Below, one piece after another: positions 1 through 6,632 of a stretch of 8,161 nt of DNA. The notes below the pieces were generated by a model, which worked only from the letters and a program-made list of their open reading frames with translations, was not told the origin of the DNA and did no database searches. Source of the DNA: an uncultured Acetobacter sp. (lineage in GTDB: Bacteria > Pseudomonadota > Alphaproteobacteria > Acetobacterales > Acetobacteraceae); contig NZ_CALLXM010000030.1 in assembly GCF_937875265.1 (NCBI RefSeq), positions 1-8,161 on the forward strand, in the 5' to 3' direction. Numbering within the stretch: position 1 is the stretch's first letter; every line of letters starts with the position of its first letter. The position numbers and the translations under genes are program-made.

Positions 1-2
1 GT

Positions 3-71
3 GCTACAAAGAAGGCGCATAATGTGATCCGTCCTGAAGAGCATAAGGCTGAGCATGAAAACCTGCATTAA
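3..71 (+). CDS. possible C-terminal end of an upstream gene (partial)
   Basis: One + strand frame is open from the window edge to a TAA at 69-71 and would encode about 22 residues ending in a charged, His/Glu/Lys-rich tail (HKAEHENLH). It reads like a normal protein C-terminus and, if real, lies 69 bases before the glycosyltransferase on the same strand, so the two could be co-transcribed. The product cannot be named from this fragment. A competing reading is a - strand gene starting at the ATG at 66-68, preceded by AGGA at an 8-base spacing. Its first residues are unusually Met-rich, so I prefer the + strand reading, with low confidence. Confidence 0.35.
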   Translation, partial: ATKKAHNVIRPEEHKAEHENLH

Positions 72-102
72 ATAAATCCTAAAAGTTTTCAAATATGGTT
101 TT

Positions 103-108
103 TATAAA
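103..108 (+). promoter_or_regulatory. candidate -10 element before the glycosyltransferase
   Basis: TATAAA sits in an AT-rich stretch (70-110) and matches five of six positions of the sigma-70 -10 consensus. It would give a leader of roughly 25 bases before the ATG at 141. No convincing -35 hexamer lies at the expected distance, so this is only a weak candidate. Confidence 0.22.
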
Positions 109-140
109 ACAGGCTTTACATAAACGAATATGGATTTCGG

Positions 141-1391
141 ATGACAATTGTAATCATGACGGTCGGCACAGAAGGCGATATTCGTCCTCATATTGCTCTG
201 GGTGCTGGACTGGCGGCTCAAGGTCACTCCGTAAAGCTCGCAGCCGACCCGGGGTTTGCTCCGGCCATCAAACAAGCACGTCTGGGGTTTGCACCTTTAA
301 CGGCTGATTTTGCTGGCATGATGCGGGCACACCCGCAGGCACTGGATGGACGCAGCGGGGCTGCCGTAGCACGCGTGGTTGTGGCCGAAACCAGACGGAT
401 GGCGTATTTCTGGCCAGAACAAGGACTGGCCGCTGCCAAAAATGCCAGTCTTTTTATAGGCTCTGGCAATGTTTCTCTGCTTGCCGCCAGCCTTGCAGAG
501 CGGGCCGGTGTACCTTTCATACAAACCCAATTACAGCCACTTGAAGCCAGCCGGGCTTTACCGCCTGTCTGGTTTCGTCCCCATAGTCTACCCAGTACCG
601 TAAACCTCATGCTACATTACACGCTGCGGCAGACGGCGTGGCTTTTAACCCGCAATATTGCCAATTGCATGCGGCGCGACCTTGATCTTCCCCTTTATGG
701 GTTCCGTGGCCCCTGGCATGACGTGCAGGCGACAGGTGGACGTATTCTTTACGGGTTCAGTCAGCATGTAGTCCCACGTCAACCAGAATGGCCAAAACGG
801 ATTGCCATGCCGGGCTATTTTACCTCACCCGCAGCAGAGACTTATCAGCCCCCCTCAGATCTGGCTGATTTTTTGAAATCTGGCGATAAACCCGTTTATA
901 TTGGCTTTGGTAGCATGCTGAGTGCTGAAGCAGAACGACTGGCAACCATTGTGCGTGATGCCGTGCATCTGTCAGGCTTGCGGGCTGTTGTCAGTAGTGG
1001 CTGGTCTAACCTACGACGCTTTCTGGACAACACACCTGAAATCCATGTCGTGGATAGCGTCCCGCATGAATGGCTCTTCCGACAAGTTCGTCTGGCTGTG
1101 CATCATTGCGGGGCGGGTACGGCGGCAGCCGCTGTCAGGGCAGGTATTCCTACCGTACCTGTCCCCTTTGTGGGGGATCAGTTTTTCTGGGGGTGGCAAC
1201 TAGGCCGTATTGGCGTTGCCACACAGACTCAGGATATGAGACGCCTTTCCGCGAGTACACTAGCTGATGCCATACGGCAGGCGACAAACCCAAACATGGC
1301 AGACGCTGCTACCCGACTTGGCCAGCAGGTATGTGCGGAAGATGGCGTAGCACGGGCGATCAGCCAGATGAGGGACTGGAATCTGCTTTAG
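141..1391 (+). CDS. family-1 (UDPGT / sterol-type) glycosyltransferase
   Basis: The 416-residue protein has the two-domain GT-B layout. Its N-terminus (MTIVIMTVGTEGDIRPHIALG) is the classic acceptor-side start of sterol, rhamnosyl and macrolide glycosyltransferases, with the usual G-(S/T)-x-G-D-x-x-P pattern. The C-terminal half has the strand PVYIGFGSM (251-259), then VPHEWLF (307-313), then the sugar-nucleotide signature HHCGAGT (321-327), and GDQFFWG (345-351), where Asp346-Gln347 are the residues expected to contact the sugar. Members of this family move a sugar from a UDP- or dTDP-sugar onto a lipid, sterol/hopanoid or secondary metabolite; sugar and acceptor cannot be read here. No signal peptide or membrane helix is evident, so it is probably cytosolic. 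The start is supported by the family-typical N-terminus; the ribosome site is weak (GGA six bases upstream). Its last 32 bases overlap the 3' end of the convergent NRPS gene, which suggests an acceptor made by that enzyme (inference). Confidence 0.88.
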   Translation: MTIVIMTVGTEGDIRPHIALGAGLAAQGHSVKLAADPGFAPAIKQARLGFAPLTADFAGMMRAHPQALDGRSGAAVARVVVAETRRMAYFWPEQGLAAAKNASLFIGSGNVSLLAASLAERAGVPFIQTQLQPLEASRALPPVWFRPHSLPSTVNLMLHYTLRQTAWLLTRNIANCMRRDLDLPLYGFRGPWHDVQATGGRILYGFSQHVVPRQPEWPKRIAMPGYFTSPAAETYQPPSDLADFLKSGDKPVYIGFGSMLSAEAERLATIVRDAVHLSGLRAVVSSGWSNLRRFLDNTPEIHVVDSVPHEWLFRQVRLAVHHCGAGTAAAAVRAGIPTVPVPFVGDQFFWGWQLGRIGVATQTQDMRRLSASTLADAIRQATNPNMADAATRLGQQVCAEDGVARAISQMRDWNLL

Positions 1392-4300
1392 CTTTTCCTG
1401 CTGTAGCACGTTTTTCAAAAGCCATGATATTTTCAGAAATATTACGCGCGTTCTCAGGATCAAGCATTGCCGTGTGTGTGCAATGAACTTCCTGCACCTC
1501 CAGACATCCATCCAGATAGGGAAGCCAGATTGCCGGGTCGTCCTGCAGATCACCTACCCCACGCTGGGTGGCTTGGAAAAACAGCATATCGGCTTTGATG
1601 CGCTGCGGTGTCCATGTCCGCATCAGATGCAGGTTCTGCCGCACTACAGAACGAAGCTGCGCTGACAACAAATCAATATCCCCGAATTCCGCTGGGATTT
1701 CGAGCCCTCCCTGGAGCATTTCCTCCACAACACGATCTGCAAGATCTTCTAGGGTTTTTGGAATATTTCCAGAAAAATCCAATCCCAGCATTGGAATCGC
1801 CTGAACAATAAGGTCCTCATCTGTTAGACGTCCTACCTCAGCTTCAGATATCTGAAGCAACGGATAAGAATCCAACACGGCAAGGGTTACATCCAGTTCA
1901 CCCTGCGCGTGTAATGCTGCGGTCACGGCATGGGCCACCAGCCCCCCCATTGACCACCCTACAAGCGTATAAGGTCCTTCCGGCTGCACTGAGCGAATCT
2001 GTTCCAGATACACTGCGGCAAGATCCTGCATGCTCTGCGGGGGATGAGAACCCAGCATCAGCCCGGCATCCTGCAAGGCATAAACGGGTTTTTCAGGAAG
2101 GAATGGTAAAAGTGATGAAAAGCTAAGCGATACGCCCAGAATAGGATGAAAGCAGAATACAGGCTGCTCCTTCCCCTCCATACGCAAAGGCAAAAGCATT
2201 TCTAGTAAAATATTCTCATATGGCTGGGTCTGATGGAGCAGAGGTGCAAGCCTCGCAATAGTTGGAGCCCCGAACAGAGCAGAAACAGGCAGCTCATATC
2301 CCTGCTCTGCCAGCCCGGTGACAACATGAACAGCACCGAGACTGTCTCCACCAAGGTCAAAAAAATTATCATTGATACCAATGTTTTTTAGTCCAAGAAC
2401 ATCCGACCACAGCCCTACAAGTAAATGCTCTTCCGGTGTTTCTGGGGTCGCTCTGGTAGCCGGGCAATCATCAGCAACAGGTTCCGGCAATGCCTTGCGG
2501 TCCAGCTTCCCAGATGCTGTAACCGGCAGGCTATCCACCATAATAAAGCAGGATGGCACCATCTGCACCGGCAGAAGATCCTGCAAATACTCCCGGACAC
2601 GTAGAGTATCGCTTTCAGCAACACTCCTGTTCCATACTTCCTCTTTTTTCTCCGTGACGAGATAAGCCGCCAGAATGGGGCCTTGCGGGCGGGCCCATAC
2701 TCTTACAGCAGCCTGTGAGATACCCGGAAGCTGTAAGAGCGCCCCTTCAATTTCCGCTGTTTCAGCCCGCACACCACGAATCTTGATCTGTCCGTCCGTC
2801 CGTCCCATGACTGTTACTGTACCGTCAGATCGCCGGACAGCTCTGTCACCGGTCAGATACAACCTGGCACCCGTTTGGGGTGTAAACGGATCAGGCCTGA
2901 AAACCTGCTGCGTCAAATCAGACCGTCGCAGATATCCAAAGGCAACACCTTCGCCTCCAATGGCGAGTTGCCCAGGCATACCAGGGGGGACAAGCCCACC
3001 AGCCTGATCAAGACAATAAAACTGCGTATTGGCTAAAGGACGCCCGGCAGGAATAAGAACGCCGTCCTGACAATCTTCTTCTGTAACTTCATGAAAGCTG
3101 GACCATATGGTGGTTTCAGTCGGGCCGTACACATTATAAAGCGCCCGCGCATTGGCCAGCAGATGGCGGGCAAGCACATTCGGCAAAGGTTCACCACCTG
3201 ATAGGACACGCACATGCCGCAAACTGCTGTTCAGCCCGGCCCCAGCCAGCATCTGCCAAAGCGTGGGCGTAGCCTGCATGATGGTCACGCCATAACGCCG
3301 GAGCGCTTCTGCCAGCAAAGAGGGGTCCATCACAGTTTCACGCTGCGCGATAACCAGTCTGGCACCGGTTTTAAGGGGCAGTAGCAACTCCAGAATGGAA
3401 ATATCAAATGTGACAGACGTCACGGACAGCCAACATTCCTCTATCCCAAAAGACAGGGCGTCCTTCATGGCACACAGCAAATTGGTCAGGCTTTGCCAGG
3501 ACACTACCACTCCTTTAGGTGCGCCCGTCGTGCCGGATGTATAAATGACATAAGCCGTTCCGGCTGGAACCACCGCTGCCCTCTGCTCTTCCGGCTGACC
3601 ATAGAGGGTAGCTGGCAGGCCCTCCAGGGTCAGCCCAAGCGTTGCGGCACCATCTGGAAGACCTGTGGGCAACACATCCTCGGTTAGAAACAAAGCGGGA
3701 CTGGCGTTGGCAATAATCGCTGCATTCCGTTCCAGGGGCCCCATCACATCCAGTGAAAGCCATGCAGCCCCCACTGAAGCTATGGCCAGCATACCAATCA
3801 CTTGCCGCCGGTCACGCGGGACCATAAGGGCAATCACGTCCCCGCCACCCAGCTCCATGCCACGCAACTTTTCGGCCAAACTGCGCACAGCTACGGAAAC
3901 TTCAGCATAAGAAAGCGTACCCAGAGCATCTACAATAGCTGGAGCACGAGGTGTCCGGGCCGCATGACGGACAAGATCCGTCCTACAGTCCTGTGGCTCC
4001 CACCAGCGGGCTGTGCGGGCTTCATCCTCCAGCAGTACAGCCCGCTCAGCATCCAGAAGAACGGTATAATCTCCAAGGCTACGCGTGGGGTTTTCCAGCA
4101 CAGACTGCATCAGGTGAATGAGCCGGGCCAGATGCTGCTCCAGTTCAACCCCGTCATACAAATCCGGGCTGGCATAAAGAGCGAGGGAAAGCCCCTGACC
4201 ATCCTGACGGTCAAACACAAAAATGGTCAGATCTTCCATGGAGCCATTACTGAGGTTCCGGTTTCTTGCCGGATGGCCGCCAAAGGAAAGATGATAGTCA

Positions 4301-5379
4301 AACGGTTCAATATTGATGCCAATACGCGAAAGATGCGCCTGCGTATCGTGAAAGCCGAGTGTACGGCGCAGATCTTCATATCGAAAACCCTGATGCCTGA
4401 GCGCACCACGCATGGCACGACGCACCTGCATCAGCAGGTTGGAAAACTCCAGGGTCTGCGCAAGCGCAAAACGCAACACAACTGCATTAGCCGCCATACC
4501 TGGCACCCGCCGCATTTCCCGGTCGGTCCGCCCCGTTACCGGCATCCCGACCGTCAGATCTTCCTGCCCGGTCATACGAAACAGATAGAGGGTGAGCAGA
4601 GCCGTAAGCATTTGCGGCAGCGTCACACCTGCCTGTTTTCCCACCTGCTCCATATGCGCAGCCATAGCGGGTGGAATGGTCCAGTTCCGTGTAATAAAGC
4701 CAAGCTTTTTTGCCTGCGTAGCGTGTGGATCGGTATTATGCAGTGGAGACGCCAACGTTATGGCGGAAGGCGGGGAGCATAAATAATTCTGCCAGTATTC
4801 GAGATCTGTCTCACGTCGCGCACTGTCCCGATACGCGGCTTCCTGAGCAATAAGCTGGCTCAAAGGCAAAAAAGGTGATGGCGTTGGCACGCGGCCTTCC
4901 ACCAGAGCGGAGTATAGCTCCGCCACCCGTGCAACGATCAGCCCACCGGAAAACCCATCCAGCGCGATATGATGGCAGCAATGAAACCAGACAAACCGCT
5001 CAGCCGAAATTCTAAGAAGTGCAGAATACCAGAGTGGATCTGCCGCCAGATCCACAGGGGCCATCACACGCCGCATCATCCAGTCCTGAGCGCTGGCCTG
5101 CGGGTCTGGCTGCTCTGACACATCCACAAACGGCAGCGGGCACCGTAAGTGCGGTAGAATAGTCTGCTCAGGGCCATGACTGCCCATGCCGATACTAACG
5201 CGTGTTGTCTCCGCTTCCTGCGCCACCTGCGCAAGGGCCTGCCGAAAGAGATCCGGATTAATAGCCCCATGGATTTCTACAGCTTCAGCAATATTGAACG
5301 TGCCTTCCTGCGTCCTAAGAAGACATCCCATCCAGACGCCTCGCTGGGCGGTGGTTAGTGGCAGCGTAGTTCCAGACAC
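1360..5379 (-). CDS. single-module nonribosomal peptide synthetase, C-A-T-TE, predicted glycine-activating
   Basis: From the GTG at 5379 it has 1339 residues. The condensation domain (about 5-440) has the active site HHIALDG (136-142). It resembles, from memory, the first condensation domain of DhbF and that of EntF. The adenylation domain (about 460-965) has the core YTSGTTGAPKG (613-623) and NVYGPTE (749-755). Aligned by eye to GrsA, its pocket is D659 I660 L663 Q702 L726 G728 V750 I758 W759 K958, a glycine-type code. The carrier domain has LGGDSL with the phosphopantetheine serine at 1013. The type I thioesterase (about 1060-1325) has GWSMGG with Ser1143, and likely Asp1170 and His1302. 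All catalytic residues look intact. It should load glycine, join it to an acyl or aryl group delivered in trans, and release or cyclo-oligomerise the product. A TTG at 5394 would add five residues; the GTG is favoured by its ribosome site and by similarity to the EntF N-terminus. No MbtH partner, starter enzyme or phosphopantetheinyl transferase is in the window. Confidence 0.92.
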   Translation of the reverse strand: MSGTTLPLTTAQRGVWMGCLLRTQEGTFNIAEAVEIHGAINPDLFRQALAQVAQEAETTRVSIGMGSHGPEQTILPHLRCPLPFVDVSEQPDPQASAQDWMMRRVMAPVDLAADPLWYSALLRISAERFVWFHCCHHIALDGFSGGLIVARVAELYSALVEGRVPTPSPFLPLSQLIAQEAAYRDSARRETDLEYWQNYLCSPPSAITLASPLHNTDPHATQAKKLGFITRNWTIPPAMAAHMEQVGKQAGVTLPQMLTALLTLYLFRMTGQEDLTVGMPVTGRTDREMRRVPGMAANAVVLRFALAQTLEFSNLLMQVRRAMRGALRHQGFRYEDLRRTLGFHDTQAHLSRIGINIEPFDYHLSFGGHPARNRNLSNGSMEDLTIFVFDRQDGQGLSLALYASPDLYDGVELEQHLARLIHLMQSVLENPTRSLGDYTVLLDAERAVLLEDEARTARWWEPQDCRTDLVRHAARTPRAPAIVDALGTLSYAEVSVAVRSLAEKLRGMELGGGDVIALMVPRDRRQVIGMLAIASVGAAWLSLDVMGPLERNAAIIANASPALFLTEDVLPTGLPDGAATLGLTLEGLPATLYGQPEEQRAAVVPAGTAYVIYTSGTTGAPKGVVVSWQSLTNLLCAMKDALSFGIEECWLSVTSVTFDISILELLLPLKTGARLVIAQRETVMDPSLLAEALRRYGVTIMQATPTLWQMLAGAGLNSSLRHVRVLSGGEPLPNVLARHLLANARALYNVYGPTETTIWSSFHEVTEEDCQDGVLIPAGRPLANTQFYCLDQAGGLVPPGMPGQLAIGGEGVAFGYLRRSDLTQQVFRPDPFTPQTGARLYLTGDRAVRRSDGTVTVMGRTDGQIKIRGVRAETAEIEGALLQLPGISQAAVRVWARPQGPILAAYLVTEKKEEVWNRSVAESDTLRVREYLQDLLPVQMVPSCFIMVDSLPVTASGKLDRKALPEPVADDCPATRATPETPEEHLLVGLWSDVLGLKNIGINDNFFDLGGDSLGAVHVVTGLAEQGYELPVSALFGAPTIARLAPLLHQTQPYENILLEMLLPLRMEGKEQPVFCFHPILGVSLSFSSLLPFLPEKPVYALQDAGLMLGSHPPQSMQDLAAVYLEQIRSVQPEGPYTLVGWSMGGLVAHAVTAALHAQGELDVTLAVLDSYPLLQISEAEVGRLTDEDLIVQAIPMLGLDFSGNIPKTLEDLADRVVEEMLQGGLEIPAEFGDIDLLSAQLRSVVRQNLHLMRTWTPQRIKADMLFFQATQRGVGDLQDDPAIWLPYLDGCLEVQEVHCTHTAMLDPENARNISENIMAFEKRATAGKAKADSSPSSG

Positions 5380-5388
5380 GTTTTCTCG

Positions 5389-5392
5389 CCTC
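5389..5392 (-). promoter_or_regulatory. ribosome binding site that selects the GTG start of the NRPS
   Basis: On the - strand GAGG lies nine bases before the GTG at 5377-5379. The alternative TTG at 5392-5394 overlaps this site and has no purine-rich motif in front of it, only a stop codon four codons upstream. Starting at the GTG also places the condensation-domain motif LPLTTAQ at residues 6-12, close to where EntF-type proteins have it. Confidence 0.6.
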
Positions 5393-5409
5393 AAACTGTA
5401 AAATCAGGT

Positions 5410-5425
5410 GCGCAGAATCCTGCGC
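5410..5425. repeat. perfect inverted repeat in the NRPS leader
   Basis: GCGCAG and CTGCGC form a perfect six-base dyad around a four-base centre, 30 bases upstream of the NRPS start codon and close to its ribosome site. It could be a protein operator or a small RNA hairpin in the leader. It has no T run on either side, so it is not a terminator. Confidence 0.45.
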
Positions 5426-5463
5426 TCCAATCTTACGAGAAAAAGTCTTTGATTTGCATTAAC

Positions 5464-5474
5464 AGAACGATTCT
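5464..5474. promoter_or_regulatory. small dyad with partial Fur-box resemblance between the NRPS and padR genes
   Basis: AGAACGATTCT has mirrored arms AGAA and TTCT around a three-base centre. On the - strand it reads AGAATCGTTCT, which shares ten of fifteen positions with the common Fur-type core TGAGAATCATTCTCA. A -10-like TAGAAT for the NRPS direction overlaps it at 5470-5475, though no good -35 accompanies it. Position suits an operator for the NRPS gene (about 85 bases before its start), but the match is partial. Confidence 0.25.
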
Positions 5475-5518
5475 ATTTTCCGGATGCAACAAAAAGTTCA
5501 TAACCATAAACCACTACC

Positions 5519-5547
5519 TTGCATTGAATGGTTCCAATCTGTATATA
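5519..5547 (+). promoter_or_regulatory. candidate sigma-70 promoter for the padR operon
   Basis: TTGCAT (5519-5524) and TATATA (5542-5547) are separated by 17 bases; an alternative -10 is TATAGT (5544-5549). This would place transcription start near 5555 and leave a leader of about 70 bases. An inverted pair AACCAT (5502-5507) and ATGGTT (5528-5533) flanks the -35 and lies where a PadR autorepression operator could be, but it is not the familiar ATGT-N8-ACAT form. Confidence 0.4.
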
Positions 5548-5615
5548 GTAGCTATCGACAGCCAGTAAGGAGTCTCCCGCCGCTTCATAACGCAGGCAGC
5601 GAACTCTTCCAGAAC

Positions 5616-5620
5616 AGGAA
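5616..5620 (+). promoter_or_regulatory. ribosome binding site for the GTG start of the PadR gene
   Basis: AGGAA lies five bases before the GTG at 5626-5628. No ATG in this frame begins a full-length winged-helix domain, so this site decides the start. Confidence 0.6.
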
Positions 5621-5625
5621 AAACC

Positions 5626-6036
5626 GTGGAACCCAACCTAGTTCAGTTCAAGAAAGGCGTGCTGGAGCTGTGCGTACTTGCCCTGCTCTCCCGGGCGGAC
5701 TCATACGGTTATGACATTGCCAGCCGCTTGTCCGAGGCCATTGATATGGGGGAAGGTACTATTTACCCGCTTATGCGGCGCATGCAGAAAGATTCCCTTG
5801 TTTCAACATATTTTGTGGAATCCTCCTCCGGTCCGCCCCGTAAGTATTATGCCCTGACGGAGCATGGCCGCCAGAGCCTGAATAGCCAGCGTACGGCATG
5901 GACCTCTTTTTCAAAATCCGTCTCAGCCATTCTTGGAGTTGAGGAAACAGAGTCCTCCCCTTCCACCGCCCCCCAGCTCTTACCCAATCCTATAGCTCTG
6001 ACCGTGCAGAAAACCGTAAGGAACACAAAAGCATGA
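5626..6036 (+). CDS. PadR-family transcriptional regulator
   Basis: The 136-residue protein is a typical short PadR regulator. Residues 8-80 form the winged helix: a first helix with KKGVLELCVLALLS, then SYGYDIASRL (26-35), the recognition-helix region GEGTIYPLMRRMQKDSLV (42-59), and the wing SGPPRKYYALTEHGR (68-82), which is nearly diagnostic. A short C-terminal tail of about 50 residues replaces the long helical dimer arm of bigger relatives. PadR proteins are DNA-binding repressors, often autoregulated. The stop overlaps the next gene's start as ATGA, so translation is probably coupled. In several bacterial groups short PadR proteins are encoded directly before HAAS-domain membrane proteins, as here, which suggests it works with that protein and controls this operon. 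The effector is unknown. Confidence 0.93.
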   Translation: MEPNLVQFKKGVLELCVLALLSRADSYGYDIASRLSEAIDMGEGTIYPLMRRMQKDSLVSTYFVESSSGPPRKYYALTEHGRQSLNSQRTAWTSFSKSVSAILGVEETESSPSTAPQLLPNPIALTVQKTVRNTKA

Positions 6037-6605
6037 ACAGTAAACAGATGTTCCTTGACCAGTTGCGAGCAGGATTGAAAGGTCTGCCGCGCTCTGTTGT
6101 TGAGGATATTCTTTCCGAATATACCGCGCATTTTGACGAAGGACGAACCGCAGGACGATCTGACAACGAGATTGCCAGCGCACTGGGAGACCCCACACGG
6201 CTGGCACGAGAGCTAAGAGCAGAAGCTGGCCTGCGCCGCTGGGAAGATGAGCGAAGCCCAAGCAATGCACTGGGGGCAATTATCGGTGTGCTGGGCCTGG
6301 CTGCCCTGGACATGCTGGTGGTGCTGCCAGTTCTGTTAACTGCAGCTTCAATTGATCTCGCGTTTTTCATACTTGGCACTTGCATCTGTCTGGCAGGAAG
6401 CCTCCTGCTGCCCTTCGCCCTTATCAACATGTTACCCGGTTCTGAGGGAGACTGGCTTCAGGGCCTGCTGATCAGCCTTGGTATGGCAAGTGGCGGAGCG
6501 TCTCTGGTGGCAATATGTGCGCTGTTTACTATCGGAACCGTCAATCTGCTCGTGCGATATGGCCGCGCCCATTACCGCCTGATTGCCCGCGCCAACCCAT
6601 CCTGA
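6033..6605 (+). CDS. HAAS/DUF1700-domain integral membrane protein
   Basis: The 190-residue protein starts with a soluble helical domain (about 1-65) of the HAAS/DUF1700 kind: FLDQLRAGLKGLP, then DILSEYTAHFDEG, then the ending ALGDPTRLARELRAE (50-64), the most recognisable part. A charged linker (70-78) leads to a hydrophobic half with about four membrane helices, roughly at 79-102, 106-134, 141-158 and 158-175, and a short basic tail. There is no cleaved signal peptide, so the HAAS domain probably stays in the cytoplasm, where it could contact the PadR protein. AAGGA lies about ten bases before the ATG, and that ATG overlaps the padR stop by four bases. HAAS-PadR pairs are known as a recurring arrangement thought to regulate envelope-related genes; the molecular signal is not established, and nothing here reveals it. 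Confidence 0.85.
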   Translation: MNSKQMFLDQLRAGLKGLPRSVVEDILSEYTAHFDEGRTAGRSDNEIASALGDPTRLARELRAEAGLRRWEDERSPSNALGAIIGVLGLAALDMLVVLPVLLTAASIDLAFFILGTCICLAGSLLLPFALINMLPGSEGDWLQGLLISLGMASGGASLVAICALFTIGTVNLLVRYGRAHYRLIARANPS

Positions 6606-6632
6606 CATGTCTGCTTTAAGGAATTTTCTCTC

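Noticed and set aside
66..68. A - strand start codon with AGGA upstream, reading off the left edge
   Set aside because: The ribosome site is good, but the visible residues are unusually Met-rich and less protein-like than the + strand frame over the same bases. It is kept only as an alternative.
3802..4782. A 326-codon open frame on the + strand opposite the NRPS condensation and adenylation region
   Set aside because: It lies wholly antisense to a clearly real gene with intact motifs. Its translation is rich in Arg, His, Cys and Pro with no recognisable domain, which is typical of a shadow frame.
5566..5572. TAAGGAG, a textbook ribosome site in the padR leader
   Set aside because: No ATG, GTG or TTG follows within usable distance (the next bases are pyrimidine-rich), so no leader peptide can be supported.
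5484..5714. A 76-codon + strand frame starting in the leader and running into padR
   Set aside because: Its translation has no recognisable pattern, and it overlaps the strongly supported winged-helix domain in another frame.
5990..6430. A 146-codon - strand frame opposite the HAAS gene
   Set aside because: Its composition is Arg/Ser-rich with no domain, and it is fully antisense to the padR end and the HAAS gene.
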